64,000 nucleotides of DNA from JBNKFV01 sp050289485 (GTDB taxonomy: Bacteria; Pseudomonadota; Gammaproteobacteria; Pseudomonadales; Cellvibrionaceae), in the NCBI GenBank assembly GCA_050289485.1, contig JBNKFV010000029.1, positions 124,001 to 188,000 of the forward strand, read 5' to 3'. Of the stretch, positions 53,436 to 60,964 are shown piece by piece. The stretch's first letter is position 1. The number at the start of each line of letters is the position of its first letter. The notes below the pieces were generated by a model. The model saw only the letters and a program-made list of their open reading frames with translations. It ran no database searches and was not told where the DNA came from. The translations under genes were made by a program, and so were the position numbers.

Positions 53436-54887
53436 ATGAATGATGAAACCGATTTAGTAATTTTTGGTGCAAAAGGTGATTTGTCAGCGCGCAAACTGTT
53501 TCCTGCTCTTTATCACTTGGTTTGCAGTGATTTATTGCCCGAAGGCGTGCGTATTATCGCGGTAGCGCGCGAGGCTGTTTCTGCAGAGGAATTTTTGCAG
53601 GCTGTGAAAGCTCGCATTGAGCCATTTATCGACAAAAAATACTGGACAGAGAAATACTGCAAAGCGTTCTTCGACCGTTGTGATTATGTGCCAGTCGATT
53701 TTGCCAAGCCAGATGATTATAAAGGATTGTCGCAAAAGCTGTCTGACGGGCGCACCAGTATTTTTTATCTGGCAACGCCGCCAAGCTTGTACTCCGATAT
53801 TTGCGATAACCTCAGTAATAGCGCTTGCCTCGAAGGTGACTGCCGCATTGTGTTGGAAAAGCCGATTGGTCAAGATTTAAAAACCTGTACCGATGTAAAC
53901 GAGACCGTGGGTAAATACTTTTCGGAAGATAACATTTATCGTATCGACCATTACCTGGGTAAAGAAACGGTGCAAAACCTGTTAGTGCTGCGCTTTGCTA
54001 ACCGTTTTATCAATGCTCAATGGGACAATTCCTGCATTGATCACGTGCAAATTACCGTGGCAGAAACCGTTGGTATTGAAGGGCGTTGGTCGTACTACGA
54101 TAAAGTCGGGCAGTTGCGTGATATGGTGCAGAACCATTTGATGCAGTTGCTGTGCCTGGTGGCCATGGAGCCGCCTAACTCGATGACGGCTGAAAGTATT
54201 CGCGACGAAAAAGTAAAAATTTTACGCGCGCTGCGTACCATCGATGCCTCAAGTGTCGCCGACCACGCTGTGCGTGGTCAGTACGCCTCTGGCTGGTATC
54301 GAGGCCAGTCTGTGCCAGGTTATATGGAAGAAGAAGGCAGTGCTTCAGCAGGCAGTGATACCGAGACGTTTGTTGCGCTCAAAGCGTTTATTGATAACTG
54401 GCGCTGGGCTGGGGTGCCGTTTTATCTGCGTACGGGTAAGCGTATGCCGGAAAAACTGACTGAAATTGTGATTGCGTATAAAAGTTTGCCACACAATATT
54501 TTTTCGGCCGGTGACAATATTCCTAACCGTTTGGTTATTCGTCTGCAACCTAATGAAGGTATTGAAATGCAGATGGTATCGAAACTACACAGCCTGCGCG
54601 ACAAAATGGCCCTGGCCAAACAAACCCTCAATCTCGACTTTTTGGGTTCTTCGGGTATGGATCGTATTCCTGAAGCTTACGAACGTTTATTTCTCGATGT
54701 AATCGCGGGCGATCAATCACTGTTTGTGGGCCGAGAAGAAGTAGAGGAATCCTGGCGTTGGTGTGATGCACTGATTGACGCGTGGCAAAAACAGGCGTTG
54801 GAAGTGAAGCATTATCATGCGGGCTCGTGGGGCCCTACGAAAGCTGATTTGTTAATTGAAAAAGATGGGCGTAGCTGGCATGAATGA
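53436..54887 (+). CDS. zwf: Glucose-6-phosphate 1-dehydrogenase
   Basis: A 483-residue Zwf that oxidises glucose 6-phosphate to 6-phosphogluconolactone with NAD(P)+. It has the nucleotide-binding FGAKGDLSARKLFPAL (residues 10-25), catalytic RIDHYLGKE (169-177), the substrate-binding EKPIGQDL and FYLRTGKRMPEK. The gap to eda is 16 bases with AAAGG upstream. Its last 8 bases overlap the pgl start, indicating coupling. Confidence 0.96.
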   Translation: MNDETDLVIFGAKGDLSARKLFPALYHLVCSDLLPEGVRIIAVAREAVSAEEFLQAVKARIEPFIDKKYWTEKYCKAFFDRCDYVPVDFAKPDDYKGLSQKLSDGRTSIFYLATPPSLYSDICDNLSNSACLEGDCRIVLEKPIGQDLKTCTDVNETVGKYFSEDNIYRIDHYLGKETVQNLLVLRFANRFINAQWDNSCIDHVQITVAETVGIEGRWSYYDKVGQLRDMVQNHLMQLLCLVAMEPPNSMTAESIRDEKVKILRALRTIDASSVADHAVRGQYASGWYRGQSVPGYMEEEGSASAGSDTETFVALKAFIDNWRWAGVPFYLRTGKRMPEKLTEIVIAYKSLPHNIFSAGDNIPNRLVIRLQPNEGIEMQMVSKLHSLRDKMALAKQTLNLDFLGSSGMDRIPEAYERLFLDVIAGDQSLFVGREEVEESWRWCDALIDAWQKQALEVKHYHAGSWGPTKADLLIEKDGRSWHE

Positions 54888-55587
54888 CGGGGCATACAAT
54901 ACTTTTACCAGTCGTGAAGCATTGGATGAAAAACTGGCAAAGGATGTTGCAAATAAATTACTGGCTGCCATTGAGGCTCGCGGCAAGGCGTCGTTGGTTG
55001 TTTCGGGTGGTTCTACGCCGCTTAACTTTTTTAAAGTACTGTCGGTGATGGAGTTGCCGTGGGAACATGTCACGGTAACGCTGGCCGATGAACGCTGGGT
55101 AGAGCCTACCCATGCAGACAGCAACGAGAAACTCGTGCGCACGCATCTGCTGGTTAACCATGCAGCGGCAGCCACCTTTCTGCCGATGAAAAATGCCGAG
55201 CTCAATGCCGAACAAGGTACTGCCACGTTAGCGGCAGCATTGAATAAGCTCGGGCGTTTCGATGTGGTGATTCTGGGAATGGGCGGTGATGGCCATACTG
55301 CCTCGTTGTTCCCAAAGGCCAGCGTACTGCGTCAGGCTATTGATATGAATTCTGGTTTGGACTGTATGGCGGTTGATCCGGTAACGGCGCCACACCAGCG
55401 TATGACGATGACATTGCCGCGTTTGCTAAACGCCGAACAGATCATTATTCATATTACCGGTGACGAAAAGAAAACGGTACTGGAAAACGCCAACCGTTGT
55501 AACGATATTGATCAGCAGTGCCAGTTGCCTGTGAGCCTGGTATTGCAACAACAGCAGACGCCTGTCAGCATTTATTGGGCGGAATAA
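54880..55587 (+). CDS. pgl: 6-phosphogluconolactonase
   Basis: A 235-residue lactonase of the GlcNAc-6-phosphate isomerase-related family: VVSGGSTPLNFFKVL, TLADERWVEPTHADSNEKLVR, VILGMGGDGHTASLFP and HQRMTMTLPRLLNAEQIIIHITG. It hydrolyses 6-phosphogluconolactone, linking Zwf to Edd. I chose ATG 54880, overlapping the zwf stop by 8 bases; ATG 54865 and TTG 54856 are in frame within zwf. Confidence 0.94.
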   Translation: MNDGAYNTFTSREALDEKLAKDVANKLLAAIEARGKASLVVSGGSTPLNFFKVLSVMELPWEHVTVTLADERWVEPTHADSNEKLVRTHLLVNHAAAATFLPMKNAELNAEQGTATLAAALNKLGRFDVVILGMGGDGHTASLFPKASVLRQAIDMNSGLDCMAVDPVTAPHQRMTMTLPRLLNAEQIIIHITGDEKKTVLENANRCNDIDQQCQLPVSLVLQQQQTPVSIYWAE

Positions 55588-55593
55588 GTTACG

Positions 55594-55610
55594 ACACTGC
55601 AACGCAGTGT
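55594..55610 (+). other. Intercistronic hairpin between pgl and pyk
   Basis: A perfect 7-bp stem ACACTGC/GCAGTGT with loop AAC lies 19 bases before the pyk start. There is no T-run; it may protect or process the operon mRNA and set the pyk expression level. Confidence 0.5.
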
Positions 55611-55629
55611 TCTATTAAGAGGAATAGAC

Positions 55630-57075
55630 GTGATTCGACGTACAAAAATTGTTGCAACGTTGGGCCCGGCAACTGATGCACCCGATATGTTAGAAAACAT
55701 TATCAGGGCAGGTGTTAATGTAGTACGCATGAATTTTTCTCACGGCAGCCCGGAAGACCATGCTGAGCGCGCCAGCCGGGTGCGCCAGATCGCAGATAAG
55801 TTAGGGGGTACGGTTGCCATTCTCGGTGACCTTCAAGGGCCTAAAATTCGTATTGCCCGTTTTGCGGAAGGTCCTATTCAATTGAAAAACGGCGAGCGCT
55901 TTGCGTTGGATGCTGATCTTGAGCGCGACGCGGGTAATCAGCACGAGGTGGGTATTGATTATCGCCAGTTGCCGCAAGATGTTTCGCCAGGCGATAAGCT
56001 GCTGCTTGATGATGGCCGAGTAATTTTACAAGTAGAGTCGGTTAACGGCGGCCGTATAGAAACTGTGGTTTTCTCGGGTGGCAAACTCAGCAACAACAAA
56101 GGTATTAACCGAGAGGGCGGCGGGCTTTCGGCCGATGCGCTTACCGAAAAAGATTTTCGCGATATCGAGCTGGCGGCAAAAATCGGTGTAGATTATCTGG
56201 CTGTGTCGTTTGTACGCAGTGCAGACGACGTTGAAAAAGCCCGCACGCTGTTGAAAGAGGCCGGTGGCGATGCCGGTATCGTGGCCAAGGTTGAGCGTGC
56301 CGAAGCGGTGAGTAATCCAGAAACTCTAGATAATATAATTATCGCCTCCGATGCAGTAATGGTTGCTCGTGGTGATCTCGGCGTAGAAATTGGCGATGCC
56401 GAATTGATTGCAGTGCAAAAGCATATGATCAAACGCGCACGGCAGTTAAATACCGTGGTGATTACCGCAACGCAAATGATGGAAACTATGATTACCAGCC
56501 CGTTGCCCACCCGCGCAGAAGTGTTTGACGTAGCTAATGCCGTGCTCGACGGTACCGATGCGGTCATGTTGTCTGCAGAAACCGCTGCGGGAAGTTATCC
56601 GGTAGAAACCGTAGAAGCTATGTGCCGGGTTATTTTGGGTGCGGAGCGCCAGCGCCAAACACAAACTTCACAGCACCGGTTGCACCAACATTTTGGGCGC
56701 ATCGATGAGGCTATTGCCATGTCGGTAATGTATGCCGCCAATCACATGGATGGCGTAAAAGCGATTATCAGCCTAACAGAAACCGGCCATACACCACTGT
56801 TAATGTCGCGTATCAGCTCAGGCATCCCGCTATTTGCGTTTACCACGCACCCCGAAACCCAGCGCCGTTTGGCTCTGTATCGTGGTGTGATTCCAGTAAT
56901 GATCGGCACCGATAAAATGTCGCCAGAGGCAATTACCCCAGCCGTTATCGATGAATTACTGCGTAGAGAAGCGGTCGTTGACGGTGAGCTGGTTATTATG
57001 TCGAAAGGCGACTATCTCAATGTGCATGGTGGCACAGATACTATGCGGATTATTCGCGTAGGCGACAAGTATTAA
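55630..57075 (+). CDS. pyk: Pyruvate kinase
   Basis: A 481-residue pyruvate kinase converting phosphoenolpyruvate and ADP to pyruvate and ATP. RRTKIVATLGPATD, VRMNFSHGSPEDH, LGDLQGPKIR, the catalytic Lys region VAKVERAEAV, VMVARGDLGVEIG, TATQMMETMI and LSAETAAGSYPVE are typical, with a C-terminal allosteric domain. It is closer to PykA than to the long forms. GTG start with AGAGGAA upstream. It closes the Entner-Doudoroff operon and is followed by a strong terminator. Confidence 0.95.
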   Translation: MIRRTKIVATLGPATDAPDMLENIIRAGVNVVRMNFSHGSPEDHAERASRVRQIADKLGGTVAILGDLQGPKIRIARFAEGPIQLKNGERFALDADLERDAGNQHEVGIDYRQLPQDVSPGDKLLLDDGRVILQVESVNGGRIETVVFSGGKLSNNKGINREGGGLSADALTEKDFRDIELAAKIGVDYLAVSFVRSADDVEKARTLLKEAGGDAGIVAKVERAEAVSNPETLDNIIIASDAVMVARGDLGVEIGDAELIAVQKHMIKRARQLNTVVITATQMMETMITSPLPTRAEVFDVANAVLDGTDAVMLSAETAAGSYPVETVEAMCRVILGAERQRQTQTSQHRLHQHFGRIDEAIAMSVMYAANHMDGVKAIISLTETGHTPLLMSRISSGIPLFAFTTHPETQRRLALYRGVIPVMIGTDKMSPEAITPAVIDELLRREAVVDGELVIMSKGDYLNVHGGTDTMRIIRVGDKY

Positions 57076-57111
57076 CTGCCAATAAGTATTACTTGCTAAT
57101 AGCTGCATTAA

Positions 57112-57147
57112 AAAGCCGTTTCTGGTTACATCAGAAGCGGCTTTTTT
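57112..57147 (+). terminator. Rho-independent terminator after pyk
   Basis: An 11-13-bp stem, with AAAGCCG at the base and one G-U pair, and a 7-base loop is followed by six T residues. It ends the hexR-pyk transcription unit. Confidence 0.93.
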
Positions 57148-57172
57148 ATTAGGTGGGCCCCAAAACTTTAAA

Positions 57173-57203
57173 CATGGTTGAGCCCGCAACGGGTACAACC
57201 ATG
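57173..57203. repeat. Long hairpin in the pyk-VF530 gap
   Basis: CATGGTTG/CAACCATG flanks an inner CCCG/CGGG stem with a 3-base loop and one mismatch, about 14 bp in total. There is no T-run on the plus strand. It could be a REP-like unit or an operator. The rest of the 57148-57506 gap holds no supported gene and no clear promoter. Confidence 0.45.
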
Positions 57204-57506
57204 GAAAATAGTGAAGCGCTGCTAGCCAATACAATATCTCGTAGTTGATCCCGTATACTGAATTTGTAGTCATGTTAATGCGCGCTTTGCCGTAAATGGC
57301 ACGTTACGTTTGCGCGTTTATCAATAAGGTGCTAAAAGTAACCCTATTCCTATCAAGGGGTTGGCATATGAGATTTATGTTAATTGGCTAGGATTTCTCC
57401 AAGGAAAGGTAGGCCAAAAATTGATATGCTTAAGTAAGTACCATTCTCATCTGATTCCACTTGCTCGTTGTGCATGTATAAACCTATTCTGTTGTCAGGT
57501 AATGTT

Positions 57507-58106
57507 ATGAATGAAGAACCCAATTATAAAAACAATCCCTTGCATGGTTTGGGTTTAAAGAACTTGCTTACAGAGATTGTCGATCACTATGGGTTTGAAA
57601 TTCTTTTTGCCTACTTGAACATCAACTGCTTTAAATCCAACCCCAGTATTGAATCCAGTATCAAGTTTTTAAAAAAGACGGATTGGGCACGTGAAAAAGT
57701 GGAAGCATTTTACTTGTACCAATACAAGCGTTTGCCTCGCGCCTCTGCTGAGCAGTTTGAATTGCCGCCCCGTGACCGCATTATTCCCGACGGCCAACTA
57801 CCCGGTGAGCCCGCTGAACTGAGCCTGGAAGATGCCAGGCGCTTGCGTGAAAAACGCGCGAAGAAAACGGCAGAGCACGGTCGCGGCGGCCAGCGTTTTG
57901 ATAAGGGCGAGCGTGCCGGGCCCTATGCCAAAAAACGGGATGGTAAACTATTACATACTGAAAAAAACAGCCCTTGGGGGTCGGGTAAAAATGCCTCTCG
58001 GCCTGCCGAGAATCAGCAGCATTTTTCTACAGAGCGTTCGGTAAAGCCTTCCAGCAATGCGGTAGAAAAAGACAGTTCAGATCCATGGAGTCAATGGAAA
58101 AAATAG
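57507..58106 (+). CDS. VF530-family DNA-binding protein with long charged tail
   Basis: Residues 5-72 match the VF530/DUF2132 domain (NPLHGLGLKNLLTEIVDHYGFEILFAYLNINCFKSNPSIESSIKFLKKTDWAREKVEAFYLY), a small helical domain reported to bind DNA. Usual members are about 75-90 residues; this one has 199, with a C-terminal 120-residue tail rich in Lys, Arg, Glu, Ser and Gly (LSLEDARRLREKRAKKTAEHGRGG, ending SDPWSQWKK) that is probably disordered. ATG 57507, with AGGT upstream, fits the family start; the longer frame to 57468 does not. It lies 22 bases before the VIT-type transporter gene. Confidence 0.82.
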   Translation: MNEEPNYKNNPLHGLGLKNLLTEIVDHYGFEILFAYLNINCFKSNPSIESSIKFLKKTDWAREKVEAFYLYQYKRLPRASAEQFELPPRDRIIPDGQLPGEPAELSLEDARRLREKRAKKTAEHGRGGQRFDKGERAGPYAKKRDGKLLHTEKNSPWGSGKNASRPAENQQHFSTERSVKPSSNAVEKDSSDPWSQWKK

Positions 58107-58128
58107 AACCGAGTATTGTTATTCATTT

Positions 58129-58890
58129 ATGAAACAACCTGATGTAGACCAGTTAGCCAGGGAGCATCAACCGGAGTCAATTTCGCGGCGGTTGAATAAT
58201 CCCCCTAAAACCAGCTTGATTGCTGATGCGGTGTTAGGTGGGATTGACGGCTGTGTTACCACCTTTGCCGTGATATCGGGCGCAGTCGGGGCCAATTTTC
58301 CCGCGTCTGTCGCATTGGTACTGGGTTTTGCGAACCTTATTGCCGATGCGTTTAGCATGGCTATTAGCAATTATGAATCCATTAAAGCCCAGTTGGAATT
58401 TCGTGACAGTGTGCGGCTTACGGAAGAGGATCATATTGACCGCTGGCCAGAAGGCGAGCGCGAGGAAATACGGCAAATTTTCCAACAAAAAGGCTTTTCC
58501 GGTGAAGTCCTGGAAACTATTGTGCAAACCATTTGTGCAGAAAAACAACTCTGGGTAGACACCATGTTGACCGAGGAATACGGTATTCAAAAAGCGAATC
58601 CCGACCCTTTAAAAGCAGGCTTGACAACCTTTGTTGCCTTTGTTGGTGTTGGCGTTATGCCGCTGGTGCCGTTTTTGCTTTCCGGCCTAGAAAAGCAAGT
58701 TCAATTTTTTAGCAGCGCTGTTATCGCTGGCGCGATGTTTTTTTCTATTGGTACGCTAAAAAGCCTTATTTTTGCCAAACCGGTTATCACTTCCGGACTG
58801 GGGACTTTGGTTACTGGCGGTGCTGCAGCAAGTCTTGCTTATCTGGTCGGTTACCTGCTGCGAGAAATCTTCGGTATTAGCCTTGTCTAA
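58129..58890 (+). CDS. VIT1/CCC1 family iron/manganese transporter
   Basis: A 253-residue membrane protein with about five helices. LIADAVLGGIDGCVTTFAVISGAVGA, GFANLIADAFSMAISNYES and the cytoplasmic metal-binding insert with Glu-rich helices (LTEEDHIDRWPEGEREEIRQIFQQKGFSGEVLETIV) are characteristic of VIT1/CCC1 proteins, which export Fe2+ or Mn2+ from the cytoplasm. The ATG at 58129 is 22 bases after the VF530 gene, so they may be co-transcribed. A role in metal detoxification is expected; the exact metal is unknown. Confidence 0.87.
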   Translation: MKQPDVDQLAREHQPESISRRLNNPPKTSLIADAVLGGIDGCVTTFAVISGAVGANFPASVALVLGFANLIADAFSMAISNYESIKAQLEFRDSVRLTEEDHIDRWPEGEREEIRQIFQQKGFSGEVLETIVQTICAEKQLWVDTMLTEEYGIQKANPDPLKAGLTTFVAFVGVGVMPLVPFLLSGLEKQVQFFSSAVIAGAMFFSIGTLKSLIFAKPVITSGLGTLVTGGAAASLAYLVGYLLREIFGISLV

Positions 58891-58931
58891 TCCGATAATG
58901 ACAGTTTAAATTTTATAAAAAAGGAAACACT

Positions 58932-59246
58932 TTGAGCTTTTCAGTTGAAGGGCATGATGATTTAGTTCCTGTTTCCAGTGGGTATTTGCTCTTAACACTA
59001 GACGGTGAGGAATTGCATATGATTGGTGTTCCGTCACCAATGGAGCGAGCCGAAAGTCACGCAGAAAGTGTTTCGGAAAACTATGACGAGTTCGAAGATG
59101 CCGATGGCAATAGTTATACCGTTAATGTTTGTTCGTCAGACCTGGGCGTCGATTGGATCGTCGAAGTGCAGACGGAGAACGCAGAACAGGATGCATTGCT
59201 AAAGCGGAGAGTTGGCGTGCAATACTGTAATAATGATGAGCTCTAG
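58932..59246 (+). CDS. Small acidic protein of unknown function
   Basis: A 104-residue acidic protein starting at TTG 58932, with AAGGAAA 6 bases upstream. The sequence alternates predicted strands and loops (GYLLLTLDGEELHMIGVPSPMERAESHAESV, YTVNVCSSDLGVDWIVEVQTENAEQD) without signal peptide or membrane segment. I recognise no family. It follows the transporter gene by 41 bases on the same strand and precedes a strong terminator, so it is likely the last gene of that unit. Confidence 0.65.
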   Translation: MSFSVEGHDDLVPVSSGYLLLTLDGEELHMIGVPSPMERAESHAESVSENYDEFEDADGNSYTVNVCSSDLGVDWIVEVQTENAEQDALLKRRVGVQYCNNDEL

Positions 59247-59278
59247 CCATCTGTTTGTTAGGTAACGTGTAGTCAATA

Positions 59279-59309
59279 AAAAAGCCCTGCTTTAAAAGCA
59301 GGGCTTTTT
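59279..59309. terminator. Bidirectional Rho-independent terminator
   Basis: A 10-bp stem AAAGCCCTGC/GCAGGGCTTT with an A/T-rich loop has T residues on one side and a run of A on the other. It serves both the small-protein gene and the convergent mscS-type gene. Confidence 0.93.
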
Positions 59310-59332
59310 CCCCGGATGGAAACCAACGCAGC

Positions 59333-60163
59333 TTATGCGTTTTCGTTTACCACAATGACTTTGCGGTGTGGGAATGGGATCTCAATATTGTGTTCATCCA
59401 GCGCTTTCTTGATCTGTTCAGGCACAGAATAGAGAACATTAAAGTAGTGCTCGCCCTTACAGAATGGGCGCACAAGAAAATCCACTGAGCTGTCGTTCAG
59501 GGTTTCCACTTCTACAAAAGGCGCAGGTGTTTCCAGTATATGGGGATGTTTAGCCAGAACCTCATCGATCACTGCACGGGCAGCGTCGGTATTTTCGCGG
59601 TAAGCAACACCAAAGTGCATATCAACACCGCGAATCTCGTAGTGGGAGTGATTGATAATCTGCGCACCCCAGATCTGGCTGTTGGGTATGATAATCTGCT
59701 GGTTGTCGAAAGTTTGCAGAATGGTGGTGAACATATCGATTTCCGTCACCTTGCCAAAGCGGCCAGCAGCGTCGATAAAATCATTCACTTTGTATGGCCG
59801 GAATATCAGCAGCATCACGCCGGCGGCCAGATTAGACATGGCACCTTGCAGGGCCAAGCCAATAGCTAAACCAGCGGCACCTAACAGAGCAACAATAGAA
59901 GCGGTTTGCACCCCAAAGCGATTGAGTACTGCAATAATAACAAAAGCGATAATCACATAACGGGCCATACTCCCCAGAAAGCGAAATAGCGTATCGTCCA
60001 GGTGAGTATATTTTTTGCTCACGTTAATAATGAGCTTGTTTACCCGCCCGGCAAACCATAAGCCCAGCAGCAGAATCACGATGGCCAGCAATATATTACT
60101 GGCCCAGTCCACAGCGGCGGGCACATACTGGTTTACATCAATTTGGTCTATTATTTCAGGCAT
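59333..60163 (-). CDS. mscS: Small-conductance mechanosensitive channel MscS
   Basis: A 276-residue MscS protein, close to the E. coli length (286). Three membrane helices end in the pore helix IVALLGAAGLAIGLALQGAMSNLAAGVMLLIFRPY, followed by the beta domain (VNDFIDAAGRFGKVTEIDMFTTILQTFDNQQIIIPNSQIWG) and the C-terminal alpha/beta domain. It opens under membrane tension and releases solutes on hypo-osmotic shock, which suits a host that handles ectoine. AAGGAAGG lies upstream of the ATG. Confidence 0.95.
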   Translation of the reverse strand: MPEIIDQIDVNQYVPAAVDWASNILLAIVILLLGLWFAGRVNKLIINVSKKYTHLDDTLFRFLGSMARYVIIAFVIIAVLNRFGVQTASIVALLGAAGLAIGLALQGAMSNLAAGVMLLIFRPYKVNDFIDAAGRFGKVTEIDMFTTILQTFDNQQIIIPNSQIWGAQIINHSHYEIRGVDMHFGVAYRENTDAARAVIDEVLAKHPHILETPAPFVEVETLNDSSVDFLVRPFCKGEHYFNVLYSVPEQIKKALDEHNIEIPFPHRKVIVVNENA

Positions 60164-60535
60164 ATTTTCCTTCCTTTTGTAGGTGATATTGGAATCATTG
60201 ATGTGGCAACGGGGGTGCCTAAACCCCTCTGGGTTACAGCGTTTATCGGCTATTGGTTTGATATTGTAAACAATCAGGCTGTTGTTGGTATGTTATTTTT
60301 CTTATATTGGGGGTATGGTCAACATGTACACCGGCTTGAGAGAGTTAGGCAGGCACGGGTGGATAGGGCAATGATTGTCATTCGGTAAGTTTCATCGGCC
60401 CCCTTATTCCTTGTTTTAGCATTTGTGTGGCCTTGGGAAGTGACAATTAGCAAGGTTATCAATCTTCGCGAGTCAGTTGGGTGGCCCTCAGTTTGGTTAT
60501 TAGCGTTATAGTTACAGTGGTGCTTGAAAATACGT
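60164..60535. other. Non-coding region upstream of mscS and the 95-aa gene
   Basis: About 370 bases between divergent genes. A plus-strand frame (60143-60388) gives hydrophobic text but starts inside mscS without a ribosome-binding site. No promoter pair, operator or RNA gene is recognised. Confidence 0.4.
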
Positions 60536-60823
60536 ATGAATAAAGAAATTAAGTCAGATCCAACTAAGTTAGTGAAGAAAAACCCGGAGCTTTTGCATTC
60601 TCAGCTGATGAAGGTGGTTTCTCATACCCAAAGAGAGCAGGGAGAATGGATTTTGCACTCCGTAATGGTCGAAGGTTGTGACGTTCCGTTTAAATTTAAA
60701 CGCAAGGGGAATTATCAAAGCTTAAAGGGTGCGCGAGTGAATATGACGTACTATCCAGACAACGAGGTAGTGGCTGGTATCAACTTTGAGTACATGAAAG
60801 TTGTACGTATTAAAAGAGGCTAG
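60536..60823 (+). CDS. Small basic conserved protein of unknown function
   Basis: A 95-residue basic protein (MNKEIKSDPTKLVKKNPELLHSQ at its N-terminus is abbreviated here as Lys-rich). The region GEWILHSVMVEGCDVPFKFK, then SLKGARVNMTYYP and VVAGINFEYMKVVRIKR, looks like a compact beta-rich fold. There is no signal peptide. ATG 60536 is chosen; a TTG at 60524 is in frame, and neither has a clear ribosome-binding site. Flanked by mscS (divergent) and the chemoreceptor gene (convergent). No function proposed. Confidence 0.6.
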   Translation: MNKEIKSDPTKLVKKNPELLHSQLMKVVSHTQREQGEWILHSVMVEGCDVPFKFKRKGNYQSLKGARVNMTYYPDNEVVAGINFEYMKVVRIKRG

Positions 60824-60964
60824 TTAAATTAACGGGGGTAGAGCCCTTTGATTATGCACTTTCCACGGAGCCCCGCTCCCGACAACTGCCCAACAACCTG
60901 CAGAATATATTTGATTTGGCTTGCCGTTATTACTTGAAGCGATGGAATATTTTTCAGAGGCTCC

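Noticed and set aside
60143..60388. Plus-strand frame of 81 codons with a hydrophobic middle, upstream of the 95-aa gene
   Set aside because: It starts at TTG inside the mscS start region, has no ribosome-binding site and no recognisable family; best seen as chance.
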